Assembly: GCA_029565675.1 (NCBI GenBank)
Contig: JAKQNP010000054.1
Coordinates: forward strand, 1-64,000
Reading direction: 5' to 3'
DNA from: a bacterium
Lineage (GTDB): Bacteria > Zhuqueibacterota > Zhuqueibacteria > Residuimicrobiales > Oceaniaggregativiventaceae
Length of the DNA: 64,000 nt
Positions 43,526 to 52,300 of this stretch are shown piece by piece. Made by a program: the position numbers and the translations under genes. Under the pieces are notes generated by a model. The model saw nothing but the letters and a program-made list of their open reading frames with translations, did not search any database and was not told the DNA's origin. Position 1 is the first letter of the stretch; each line of letters begins with the position of its first letter.

Positions 43526-46051
43526 TTATCGCTGAATGGCCACATAACCTTGCTGGCTACCGCCCTGATATTCAGCGACCCAAATGTACAATCCGCTGGC
43601 GACTTCCGGACCATCCTTGGTGAACATATCCCAGAAGACAGAACCTTGAGTCGGATTGGTTCCCTCATACTCCAGCACTTCGATAATCTGGCCAGAGAGG
43701 TCCAGGATGGTGATTCGGGTATCAGCGGTCAGGTTATAGAACTGCACTTTGTGTTCCAAACCAACATCGTGCGGAGCCTGAACTTTGTACGGATTGGGTT
43801 TGACGCCGATTTTCATCTCGCCGCTGATCAGCTTTTGGCGATCAACACGGGCCGGCTGCAGCACAAACGGTACACCGAGGTTCTTCTGGTTAACCAAGCT
43901 GTAGGTCGGGTAATCGGAGTTGCCCGGAGCAAAGTGGTAGGTACCTAGCCATTCGCCGTTGCGGCCGTTCCAGTTGTCCTTGCCGCTTTCGAGATGGGTA
44001 AAAGGAACACCACCGAGCTCACCGGATTCGTTGTCAAAAGCGGCGACATAATAGTAATAGGTGTAGCCGATCTTGACTTCTTCACTGGTGTCGATCCATT
44101 CGTATTTGTAGGCGGCATTGTCAGCTGTATTGGTGTTGGCATAATTAACCAACTGATCTTTGGTGATGTACGCCTGCAGTTTCCATGGACCGGCCGGACT
44201 GCCTGAGCGTTTCATGATGCGGCTGGATGCGACATTGTAGTTCGGGTTGTTCGGTGCGGCGTAATTCGCTGCCAATTGGTCGTCGGCCATGCCGATGGCT
44301 TCCGGGCCTTGCAGGTGCTGGCCATCCATGAAGCGGATGCCCAGGACCGAATAATCGACCTGCGGATAGGCCGTGACGCGATAGATCTTGTAACCGGCAA
44401 AGTCCGCTGCCGCTTCGGCACGGGCGTCCCAGATGATCCGGTTTTTAAATTCACCGGCTGGTGTCTGGGTCGGACCGATTTTCATATCTGGCATGGATGG
44501 CGGTTCCGGGATGACGAAATTTTTCGCATAGACGTCGCGAGCGGTCTTGACTGCCTGACGTGCACCCTGCAAACGATGGCCGGCATATTGCGTCCAGACC
44601 ATGGTAATGGTTTCGCCGACTTCCAGGGAGAAGGGGCCAGCGGCTACCAGGGCTTCGGTGTCAAAGTTGTAATAGTCGACCGTCGTTCCACCTTGCGTCC
44701 ACTCATCCAGGGCAGGAATCTTGGGATCCGGAGTTTGCGGGAAATTGCGTTCCCAGTTTTGCAGCCATTTGTTGCGGTATTTCGGGCTGCCGTTCGGGCG
44801 ACCGCGCGAACCCTCGGGCTTTACGATGTTGACCCAGGTCAACGGATTGAGGGGATCGTATTTTGTCGGATCAGAGGTATCGAAGACATTGGGATCCGGT
44901 TGCGAAGCGACAAAAGATGCAGCCGACTGTGTGCGCCCACCGTCTTCCATAAAGGTGCCCATGCTCTGCAGGAACGATTCGCGGGCGCCGCCCATACTGG
45001 GAACACCGCGGCTCCAGGAAGCATACCAGCCGCGCTCAACACCTTCGCCGATACCGTGCGTGTCAAAGATGGTCTTTTTGTCCGGAGCGCCTGAGCCGTC
45101 GTCAATGCGGCCACTTTTGACGGCGATAAATTGGTTGCCGTCAAAGATGTCCCAGGGAATCATATAGTTTTTGCGGAAACCAATGCTCCGTTCGCCGTCA
45201 AACCAGGTGTTGCCGCCGGTGGCGGGGTCTTCGGAAACGCTACCGGGCTGGATATTGGTGTGATAGTTGACGGGAACAGCCCAGGGGTTGCCCTCGGCAT
45301 CCGGGGTTGCATCATAACCGCAGAGGCGGGAGTTGGCCCAACCGCCGGCATACGAACGACCGCCGCTGGAGGTGGCGCTGAAAACACCGCCGTAAGCGCC
45401 GTTCTGAATTTCAAGAGTCACGGCATCGATGCGATGGTTCGGAAAATCAACCACGCCGTCGGCGTTGTAATCAGCATTGCCGGTGTTGGTCATCTGCAGT
45501 TCGAACATGATCTGATTGTTCAGATTGGCATGATTGTTCGAAAAACCGTGCACGCGGAACTTGCAATCAATGCCTGAATTGGTCGGGATGATAGCTTCAT
45601 AGACCTGCATCGTGCGAGCGGCGCTCGACCACGGAGCCCGACCAATATCGCCGCCGTTGCTCGTCTTGGCGGTACCGGCCAGGTTGTTGTGGTTGTATAC
45701 CCGCATGTAGTGTTTCAGATCATCGCTAATGCCGGTTTGGATGAAGTTGATCGGCTGGGTGCTGGCTTCATACATATAGAGAGAGCCGCCCCAGTACATG
45801 TGCATTTCTTCGCCTGCTGGATACATACCACCAGGGGTGAAAAAGCTGATCCCGGTGATTCGGCCGATGTATCCGCTCCAACTGGTCGGCGGATTGACAT
45901 TGATGATGTTGCCAAAACCGCTGGGCGTGAGAGTCGACCAGTGATCTCCGCAGGAGACAACACCGATACCCGGATATTTATTGGCGAAGGAGGTGCCGAT
46001 AAACGCCAACAAGAATACGAGTAGCGGTAACAATATACGTTTCTTTGTCAT
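43526..46051 (-). CDS. Large secreted protein with FlgD-like C-terminal domain
   Basis: An 841-residue exported protein. A signal peptide (ILLPLLVFLLAFIGTSFA) is followed by a long body without a family I recognise: Gly/Asn/Trp-rich, beta-predicted, with FRKNYMIPWDIFDGNQF, EVGETITMVWTQYAGHRLQG near 495 and a fibronectin-like stretch (IIWDARAEAAADFAGYKIYRV near 545). The last 95 residues are FlgD-like (GVKPNPYKVQAPHDV, FYNLTADTRITILDLSGQI, VASGLYIWVAEYQGGS), serving as a sorting or docking tail. AAGGAG precedes the ATG. It lies between the TonB receptor and the PorV-like gene, so all three probably form one envelope system. Confidence 0.8.
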   Translation of the reverse strand: MTKKRILLPLLVFLLAFIGTSFANKYPGIGVVSCGDHWSTLTPSGFGNIINVNPPTSWSGYIGRITGISFFTPGGMYPAGEEMHMYWGGSLYMYEASTQPINFIQTGISDDLKHYMRVYNHNNLAGTAKTSNGGDIGRAPWSSAARTMQVYEAIIPTNSGIDCKFRVHGFSNNHANLNNQIMFELQMTNTGNADYNADGVVDFPNHRIDAVTLEIQNGAYGGVFSATSSGGRSYAGGWANSRLCGYDATPDAEGNPWAVPVNYHTNIQPGSVSEDPATGGNTWFDGERSIGFRKNYMIPWDIFDGNQFIAVKSGRIDDGSGAPDKKTIFDTHGIGEGVERGWYASWSRGVPSMGGARESFLQSMGTFMEDGGRTQSAASFVASQPDPNVFDTSDPTKYDPLNPLTWVNIVKPEGSRGRPNGSPKYRNKWLQNWERNFPQTPDPKIPALDEWTQGGTTVDYYNFDTEALVAAGPFSLEVGETITMVWTQYAGHRLQGARQAVKTARDVYAKNFVIPEPPSMPDMKIGPTQTPAGEFKNRIIWDARAEAAADFAGYKIYRVTAYPQVDYSVLGIRFMDGQHLQGPEAIGMADDQLAANYAAPNNPNYNVASSRIMKRSGSPAGPWKLQAYITKDQLVNYANTNTADNAAYKYEWIDTSEEVKIGYTYYYYVAAFDNESGELGGVPFTHLESGKDNWNGRNGEWLGTYHFAPGNSDYPTYSLVNQKNLGVPFVLQPARVDRQKLISGEMKIGVKPNPYKVQAPHDVGLEHKVQFYNLTADTRITILDLSGQIIEVLEYEGTNPTQGSVFWDMFTKDGPEVASGLYIWVAEYQGGSQQGYVAIQR

Positions 46052-46097
46052 ATTTAATTCTCCTTATACCAAATCAATTTTTCTGCTCGACAATCGA

Positions 46098-49067
46098 TCA
46101 GAAAGAGAATTCGAACCCGGCATAGAGCTCACGAGCGATACCGGCGTAGGGAATACCATTGTTGTTGACCGGTCGATTCAACGGTCCCCAAGGAATTCCC
46201 TCTTTTTCGTACATCACATTGCTGACATAGGTCTCATAAGAGAGGATGTTCAGCCGATCGAGAGCATTGAGCGCTTCGACAAAGAAACCAGCGCGGTATT
46301 TGCCGAGCGAAAAATACTTGCTCAAACGAACATCGGTCTGCAAGAAATAATCGCCGTCAAGTCTTTCTTCATAACGGCTGTTGGTGAGGCCGATGGTCTT
46401 GGCAAAACGCCAGGGGCTGCGGTAAGTGGTGATGGTCGACAGGCGAAATTCAGCCGGAAAATCGAACATCATGGTCAGCTTGCCGTTCCAATCCGAATAG
46501 GAGCGCGAAATAGTCGGATAGAGGAAGCGCAGATCCAGATCGAACAACTCGTCCGTTGAGCCGGCGATCAAGCTGGTTTTGACATTCTTGTCTGCAACCA
46601 GGCTGGTGCCAAGGCTTGCCGGTGAATCGTAGGAGAATGATGCGCTCAGCGTTCCGGAAACCCCGACTATACCGAAGTAGCGATTCGGAGAGGGGCGTTT
46701 CCACAGCGTCAATTCCAGACCGCGGCTGTCGCGATAGCCGAGGTTGGTGTAATAGCTCATACGGGTAAAACCGCCCGGCTGGCCAGAGAAACCCGAAACT
46801 TCGATACTCATGACCGTGCTGTTGCGGTTGTCGCGGTAGAAAGCGGTCAAGTCGGCACCGATTTCGCTGGTCAAAGCGGTGGTTACACCGATCTCATAAG
46901 CCGTCGATTTTTCCGGTTCCGGATCAGAATCCCAGATACGCGGCAGGCTCAGGTTGGCCAGAGCGCCGTAATCCTGCAGCCAGTAGGCTTTGTTCGGTTG
47001 GGTCGTGTAGATGCCCCAGCTGTAATGCATGGTCGATGTCTCGCTGATCGGGTGGGAGATGCCCAGACGCGGGCTGAAGTAAAAATGCGCGTCGTTATCT
47101 TCGCCCAGATCCTGCGCGACATAAACCATACCATAAGCGGTGGTGTCCCAGACGCCAGGTTTGTAGAGATTTCTGACGCTCTTGGTGTCCATGCTGTAGC
47201 CGTCAAAACGCAAACCGAGGTTGACGATGATGCCTTCATACTCGATTCGATCCTGAATGAAGGTTCCCAAGCTCCAGGGATTGACTTCATATTCGTTGAT
47301 AATGAATCGGTAAGGTGCGGGCATCCATCCAGCGGACACGTTGTGGGTCATCACGTCGATGGTGTTGTAGGTGTACTCGCCACCAGCTTTGATCTGATGA
47401 TTAAAGTTCACCTGCTTGGTAAAGTTGCTGGCGAACGTCATGGCGCTGGTCTTGTAATCTTCATACGAGTAACCGGCTTTGCCGAATCGTCCCTGATTGC
47501 TGGCCAAACCCTCGGTGACAAAAGTCTGGTTGTTTCCGGCATCATGGATGAAGATATTGTTCGGGCCATTCAGATAGAGTTCGCACTCTTCCGGGGTGTC
47601 GAGGATCAAGAAATCTTCACCATATTCGCCATAGACCAGCTTGCCATCCTTGGGGGAAAAACCGTAGGTGCGGTTGTTGCCGACCAGGCTGAGCGTGCTT
47701 TCCAGAAAAGTGTTGGAGTCGAAGACATGGCTGTGTTTCAAATAGGACAAATAGCCGAGGGTCTGGCTGACCGGCTGGCCTTCCAGGAAGAACTGGTTGG
47801 TGTAGGTGTAGAAACGGTTATACCAACCGCCGAGCTTGCCGCCGTCCTGCAACTTGCCCATCAGCGTCAGCTTGTCCGATTTGGTGATGTTGTAGTTGAT
47901 TTTCAACGATCCGTCGATGTTGCGGTTGAACTCGCCCGGGAAACGGCCGTGATCGTTGAGCATGTTGCCGCTGAAAAAGAAATTGCCCTTGGAGGTCAAC
48001 GGGCCGCCGAGGTAAACTTCAGCGTTGATACGGGGATCTTCGCCGTATTCATAAGCGCCTGGTTCCCAGGTCATAAACTGGGCAGTGGCTTTCTGTGCGT
48101 CATTGCCAGCCAGCAGGGCTGCTTTTTTAGCCAGAAAAACCTCTGCAGCCGACATGCCGGACATCACGTCGGCGTCAGGTTTGGCGTCGTACACATCAGG
48201 ACCGGCATGATCGAGTCCGCCGAGACTGCTGCGCACGTAGACTTTGGCCGACAAATCGCTGCTGCCGCTCTTGGAGGCGATGTTGATCACGCCACCCGAT
48301 GCGGCATATTCGGCATTGATGGTACCGGCAACGACATTGACTTCCTGCACCGCGCTCTGGGCAACGTCGACCAGGGTTTGCACCATGGTGACATCGCGGC
48401 CCGTGGCGTTGAGAACGCTGTTGTCCTCGAAACGGCCGGAAGTGCTGCTGTTGGCTGTCATTTCACGCTTGACCATCGAGTAGCCTTGCGAACCGGCACC
48501 GGTGGAAGCATAAGGATCGGCCACGTTGACACCGTCGATCATATAGCCGACACCAACCTTGTTGGCGCCGCGCATGTTCTGCGTGACCACCGAAGAGCTC
48601 AAGATTTGATTCAAATCAGAGACCGGCAATTGGTTGTCGATCACTTCATCGCTGAAGGTCACCTTGGTGGCGGTCATGGTCTTGTCGACAATCGGCTGCT
48701 GTGCGACGACGGTAATGGTTTCACCTTCGATCACGGTTTGGCTCAACTGACCGTTGACCGTGGTGGTTGCGTCGATTTGCGAACGCACACCGGTTACTTT
48801 CTTTGTTGCATACCCCATGTAGGTGAAGACCACATTATAAGTGCCAGGGGGAAGGTTAATGATCGTGTACTGGCCCTGCAAATTGGTGGCAGCACCGAAT
48901 GAGGTTCCTTCGATCTGCACATTGACGCCGGGCAGAGCTTCTCCGCTAGCCGCATCGGTGACAACACCAGCGACTTTACCGAGAGCGCCAAACGAAGGAG
49001 TGGTGGTGAACAGTACCATGGCAAACAACAGAATTGGTACTGATAGCAACTTGATTTTTTTCATCAT
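46098..49067 (-). CDS. TonB-dependent receptor with regulatory-like N-domain (CarboxypepD_reg-like)
   Basis: A 989-residue outer-membrane receptor. The signal peptide (LLSVPILLFAMVLFTTTPS) is followed by a beta domain (VAGVVTDAASGEALPGVNV, QGQYTIINLPPGTYNVVFTY, about 30-115), a plug (VGVGYMIDGVNVADPYAST, VQEVNVVAGTINAEYAASGG) and a barrel of about 750 residues ending YAGFEFSF with the terminal F. The plug and the association with an exported protein recall SusC-type systems, but no SusD is present; the neighbouring FlgD-tailed protein may substitute. ATGs at 49067 and 49064 both follow GGAGGATC. It leads the three-gene envelope operon. Confidence 0.85.
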   Translation of the reverse strand: MMKKIKLLSVPILLFAMVLFTTTPSFGALGKVAGVVTDAASGEALPGVNVQIEGTSFGAATNLQGQYTIINLPPGTYNVVFTYMGYATKKVTGVRSQIDATTTVNGQLSQTVIEGETITVVAQQPIVDKTMTATKVTFSDEVIDNQLPVSDLNQILSSSVVTQNMRGANKVGVGYMIDGVNVADPYASTGAGSQGYSMVKREMTANSSTSGRFEDNSVLNATGRDVTMVQTLVDVAQSAVQEVNVVAGTINAEYAASGGVINIASKSGSSDLSAKVYVRSSLGGLDHAGPDVYDAKPDADVMSGMSAAEVFLAKKAALLAGNDAQKATAQFMTWEPGAYEYGEDPRINAEVYLGGPLTSKGNFFFSGNMLNDHGRFPGEFNRNIDGSLKINYNITKSDKLTLMGKLQDGGKLGGWYNRFYTYTNQFFLEGQPVSQTLGYLSYLKHSHVFDSNTFLESTLSLVGNNRTYGFSPKDGKLVYGEYGEDFLILDTPEECELYLNGPNNIFIHDAGNNQTFVTEGLASNQGRFGKAGYSYEDYKTSAMTFASNFTKQVNFNHQIKAGGEYTYNTIDVMTHNVSAGWMPAPYRFIINEYEVNPWSLGTFIQDRIEYEGIIVNLGLRFDGYSMDTKSVRNLYKPGVWDTTAYGMVYVAQDLGEDNDAHFYFSPRLGISHPISETSTMHYSWGIYTTQPNKAYWLQDYGALANLSLPRIWDSDPEPEKSTAYEIGVTTALTSEIGADLTAFYRDNRNSTVMSIEVSGFSGQPGGFTRMSYYTNLGYRDSRGLELTLWKRPSPNRYFGIVGVSGTLSASFSYDSPASLGTSLVADKNVKTSLIAGSTDELFDLDLRFLYPTISRSYSDWNGKLTMMFDFPAEFRLSTITTYRSPWRFAKTIGLTNSRYEERLDGDYFLQTDVRLSKYFSLGKYRAGFFVEALNALDRLNILSYETYVSNVMYEKEGIPWGPLNRPVNNNGIPYAGIARELYAGFEFSF

Positions 49068-49935
49068 AGTTGAGATCCTCCAAAATTCTGACAACAACAG
49101 CGCAAATCAGATGGGCGGCGAATTCTCACATCCCCAGTGGGATGCGTGTTGCGTCTGTTCGGTTTGTTTGATCTTTCGTGGTAGAAAAGCGTAGCGGGAT
49201 AAGCCGTTGCTCACCTCCTTTCAAATTTTAATTGATTCTCATTCGATCCAGCCGCCATTGGATTCATATGTGTTTGGACTACAAAACTAAATAAAAAAAA
49301 GAGGAGGTCAATCTCCTGTACTCAACGTACTGGACAACCAACCCCCTCTTTTGTCGAGGAGCATGCTTTAATTTTGAAAGTAATCGCTGTCTTAGGCTCT
49401 TGAGCCACCTCAGTCTGAAAATTTCGCTGGTGGATCGTGCGCTGAGGGGCATTGCTGGCTGCTGGGACCGTTGTCATTGGCAACCAACTTTTCTGCTGCG
49501 GATTCGCATTCGTAGTCATTCTATCATCGCTTTGTGCAGTTTTGCGAGCAGATCTCATCCTGTCTCCAGACTTGTCCCTTTTCACAGGAAACTGAGCTGA
49601 TCATGCTGAATCAAAGAGCTCTGAAGGAAAGTACCGGCTCCTTTTCTCATCTTGCCGTTGCGGTTTGCCCTAATTCCTTCCGCAAAACGCACTTGCCTCT
49701 CGCCGTTGCGGTTCTGAAATCGTTGGTGATAAAATGTGATTTTAATCAACTTATCACAAAAAAGAGCCGCTTCGTTTAGACAACTTAAATAATTCTTTCT
49801 AATTATGCAAGGAAAAAAGTATCTATGGCGAATTCTTTTTTTGTCCAAAACACCAGAATTGGTAACTGGCAAAATATTCTGGAGATAAAAATTGCAGACC
49901 TCGTGAACGAATGTCGTTTCTGCTATCGAAACGCT
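49068..49935. other. Long gap upstream of the receptor operon
   Basis: No gene of certain identity. On the minus strand AAAGGAGGTGA (49211-49221) is a full anti-SD complement with no sensible start codon at the right distance. A TTGACC near 49300 is followed by only weak -10 candidates. GCCGTTGCGGTT occurs twice (49654-49665 and 49702-49713). The 300 bp nearest 49935 are AT-rich and appear empty. Confidence 0.5.
49322..49558 (-). CDS. Possible small protein (doubtful)
   Basis: A 78-codon frame starts at ATG 49558 with GGAG 5 nt upstream and encodes a polar, Gln/Thr/Lys-rich product (RSARKTAQSDDRM, FKIKACSSTKEGVGCPVR) with two late cysteines. I do not recognise it; there is no signal, helix or motif. 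It lies in the long gap before the receptor operon on the same strand. It may be chance. Confidence 0.2.
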   Translation of the reverse strand: MRSARKTAQSDDRMTTNANPQQKSWLPMTTVPAASNAPQRTIHQRNFQTEVAQEPKTAITFKIKACSSTKEGVGCPVR

Positions 49936-50745
49936 TTAATTTAAAACCGTTTTACAAAATTGCAAACTATTTTTTACCGCCTCGTCTTCTTGCTGCAAAC
50001 CGCCAGACGCGGGCATGGGAATCTCGACAAACAGCCGCTCGAGCCGCGGCGCACTCTTTAAAACAGCAGCAATGCCTGGCAAATCGATATTTCCCTGCCC
50101 AAGGGAGACACCGGTGATCGCGCAACCTGAATAGGTCATCTGTACCCGATAATCTTTAAAATGGCAACTGACCGCATACGGCGCCATCCGCCGTGCCGCT
50201 GCAACAGGATCTTCAAAGACGCACAAGCTGTTGCCGACATCCAGGCAGATGCCGATCGATGGAGAACCGATGGTTTCCAGCAAATCGACGAGTTCCCGGC
50301 TGGTCACATCGCCGTGGTTTTCGATGGCCAGCACCACGCCCTCGTCCTGCAGCGCTGGCACAACGGTCTGCAGAGCCGTTGCTGCCTTTTGCAGGCATGC
50401 CGAGATATCCGTCGTCCGCGAAAAGCGATCAAAGCCGATAAACGTGCGAAGAACCGGACTTGCGAATGCGCGGCAGATCCGCAGCCCGTCGAGAATCACG
50501 GACTTGTCGATGCCGATGATCCCGGCTTCGAGAAACAGGGACAACTCATCAGCAACATCGCGGATGCGTTGCAACACCGCCGGTTTGTGGTCTGGCAGGT
50601 GCATCGGATCGATCTGCACACCGGCAAAACCGATCGCAGCGGCGCGCTCAAGACACGCCACCAGATCGAGCGGCTTATGGGGCACAAAATCGCCGTGCGC
50701 CCCAAATGCGAGATGATAGCTGTAGGTGTCCAGACCGATCTGCAT
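49936..50745 (-). CDS. Sugar phosphate isomerase/epimerase-like TIM barrel, second copy
   Basis: A 269-residue xylose-isomerase-like TIM barrel starting MQIGLDTYSYHLAFGAHGDF. Metal-ligand segments: AIENHGDVTSRELVDLL near 160, SIGICLDVGNSLCVFED near 180, CHFKDYRVQM near 210 and LFVEIPMPASGG at the end. It is similar in type but not closely similar to the barrel at 24444. CGGAGGAG overlaps the stop of the upstream dehydrogenase gene one base away, so both are translated together. They would work in sequence on one sugar or polyol: oxidation, then isomerisation. Confidence 0.75.
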   Translation of the reverse strand: MQIGLDTYSYHLAFGAHGDFVPHKPLDLVACLERAAAIGFAGVQIDPMHLPDHKPAVLQRIRDVADELSLFLEAGIIGIDKSVILDGLRICRAFASPVLRTFIGFDRFSRTTDISACLQKAATALQTVVPALQDEGVVLAIENHGDVTSRELVDLLETIGSPSIGICLDVGNSLCVFEDPVAAARRMAPYAVSCHFKDYRVQMTYSGCAITGVSLGQGNIDLPGIAAVLKSAPRLERLFVEIPMPASGGLQQEDEAVKNSLQFCKTVLN

Positions 50746-50746
50746 T

Positions 50747-51691
50747 CTACTCCTCCGGGACGACAACCGCCTTGACCACTTCGCCGCGCTGGATGGCGGC
50801 AACCGCCTGCGGGTAGTCGCTGAAAGCGAACCTATGGGTGATCATGGGTGCGGTGCGAATTTCGCCGGATTCCATCCAGGCAGCGACGGCGCGCAGATCG
50901 TCGACCGTGAGCCACTTGGAGCCCACCAGGGTCAATTCGCGATCAAAAATCGGATAGGCATCCAGACAGAGCTCGCCTTCGCTGTATCCGAACAGGATCA
51001 CGCCTTCCCTGGCGCACTGCAAACTCTGCCGGATGCTGGTTGAGTTGCCGGTGGTTTCGTAGACACGATCGAAACCCTGGTTTACCAGCAGCTTATGGGT
51101 TTGCGGATTTCCGGCGTCGACTGCGCGGTCGACGCCGAGCTGCTCGGCCAGCGTCAATCGCGCCAGACGCAAATCGCTGCCCCAAACCACCTGCGCGCCT
51201 AGGGCTTTGACCATTTGCGCAGCGGCCAGGCCGGCGGGCCCGAGGCCGGCAACCAACACCGATTTGCCCTGCCAGTCGGTCATTTTGCGCAAACCGCGAT
51301 GGACACAGCCGAACAGCTCTGCCATGGCGACCTGTTCATAGGGCAGCTGCGCTGAAAAACGGACGATTTCAGCGGCATCGCGCAAAACATATTCCTGATA
51401 GAGCGGCGGACCACCGAGACCGGAGAAAAGAACTCGGTCGCCGATGCGAAAGCCGTCGACCTGACTGCCGACCTGAACGATTTCACCTGCGCCTTCATGA
51501 CCAGGAAAACCCGGGATGCCGTATTCGAGATACGCGAGTTGATGATAGCCGCCGGTCCAGACTTTGAGATCGTGTTGGTTGCACAAACTGGCGGCGTGCA
51601 ATCGGATGAGAACTTGCCCGTTTCCCGGTTGTGGGCGGGGCACGTCGACAATTTGAAAATCTCCCGGTTTTTGTATGAGAATGGCTTTCAT
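50747..51691 (-). CDS. Medium-chain dehydrogenase (zinc-type alcohol/sorbitol dehydrogenase-like)
   Basis: A 314-residue GroES-plus-Rossmann dehydrogenase. The catalytic zinc site is present (SLCNQHDLKVWTGG, GHEGAGEIV, LFGCVHRGL), and the cofactor motif is GLGPAGLAAAQM near 150. The structural-zinc lobe with its four cysteines is absent, which makes it shorter than the usual 340-350. The sequence CNQHD in place of CGTDL is a variant seen in sugar-acid and polyol enzymes. It oxidises an alcohol with NAD(P)+; the substrate is unknown. Confidence 0.8.
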   Translation of the reverse strand: MKAILIQKPGDFQIVDVPRPQPGNGQVLIRLHAASLCNQHDLKVWTGGYHQLAYLEYGIPGFPGHEGAGEIVQVGSQVDGFRIGDRVLFSGLGGPPLYQEYVLRDAAEIVRFSAQLPYEQVAMAELFGCVHRGLRKMTDWQGKSVLVAGLGPAGLAAAQMVKALGAQVVWGSDLRLARLTLAEQLGVDRAVDAGNPQTHKLLVNQGFDRVYETTGNSTSIRQSLQCAREGVILFGYSEGELCLDAYPIFDRELTLVGSKWLTVDDLRAVAAWMESGEIRTAPMITHRFAFSDYPQAVAAIQRGEVVKAVVVPEE

Positions 51692-51806
51692 GGTTCGTCT
51701 TTCATTTTAAATGCGGTTGGGTGGCGATGGTCGTTTTGCAAACAATATCGGCGTTCATTTTTCATAGGCGAAAATTCGGCCTGGATCCGGCCAATGGTTT
51801 CCCATC

Positions 51807-52253
51807 CTACTTTTCGGCAACCATCATGATTTCCACCAGCCCGTTTTTGGGCAGGCGGCCAACCTGCACAACGGCGCGCGCCGGTGGATTTGCAGGAAAA
51901 TAGTCCGCATACACCGCATTGAAGGCGGCATAGTCGTCCATATTGATGAGAAAAACCTGACAAGAGACCACATCGCTGAAAGCAAAGCCGGCTTCGGCAA
52001 GCACAGCGCGCTGGTTTTCCAATGCCTGGCGGGACTGTTCGGCGACACCGCCGGCAACAAAATCGCCGCTTTGTGGCTCGAGTCCGAGTTGCCCCGAGAG
52101 ATAGAGCCGGTTGCCTATTCGCACGCCCTGCGAATAGGGGCCTATCGCGGCGGGAGCATTTGCAGCCACAACAATCGTTTTCTCTGCCTGTGGTTGCTGG
52201 CAGGCAGACAGCAGAACCAGTGCAGCGCAAGCTGCAGAACAGATCTTTTTCAT
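51807..52253 (-). CDS. RidA-family protein carried as a lipoprotein
   Basis: A 148-residue protein. The first 18 residues (MKKICSAACAALVLLSAC) are a lipoprotein signal ending in a lipobox cysteine. The rest is a full RidA/YjgF domain: APAAIGPYSQGVRIGNRLYL, SGQLGLEP, NQRAVLAEAGFAFSDVV and the active-site arginine in NPPARAVVQVGRLPKN. RidA normally removes reactive enamines/imines made by PLP enzymes in the cytoplasm, so export is unusual; some family members with signal peptides exist. It is followed by an M28 peptidase gene on the same strand upstream (gap 47 bp). Confidence 0.85.
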   Translation of the reverse strand: MKKICSAACAALVLLSACQQPQAEKTIVVAANAPAAIGPYSQGVRIGNRLYLSGQLGLEPQSGDFVAGGVAEQSRQALENQRAVLAEAGFAFSDVVSCQVFLINMDDYAAFNAVYADYFPANPPARAVVQVGRLPKNGLVEIMMVAEK

Positions 52254-52300
52254 TGTCGTCTCCTAGTCCATGCGGGGTTAATCGTCCCGCAGCGAGTCGA

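Noticed and set aside
46998-48902. Plus-strand open frame of 634 codons
   Set aside because: It lies wholly antisense to the TonB receptor gene. The composition (Val/Gly/His-rich, no motif) is that expected from the complement of a barrel gene.
49654-49713. GCCGTTGCGGTT tandem as a regulatory repeat
   Set aside because: Only two copies 48 bp apart in an otherwise unremarkable gap. It may be chance.
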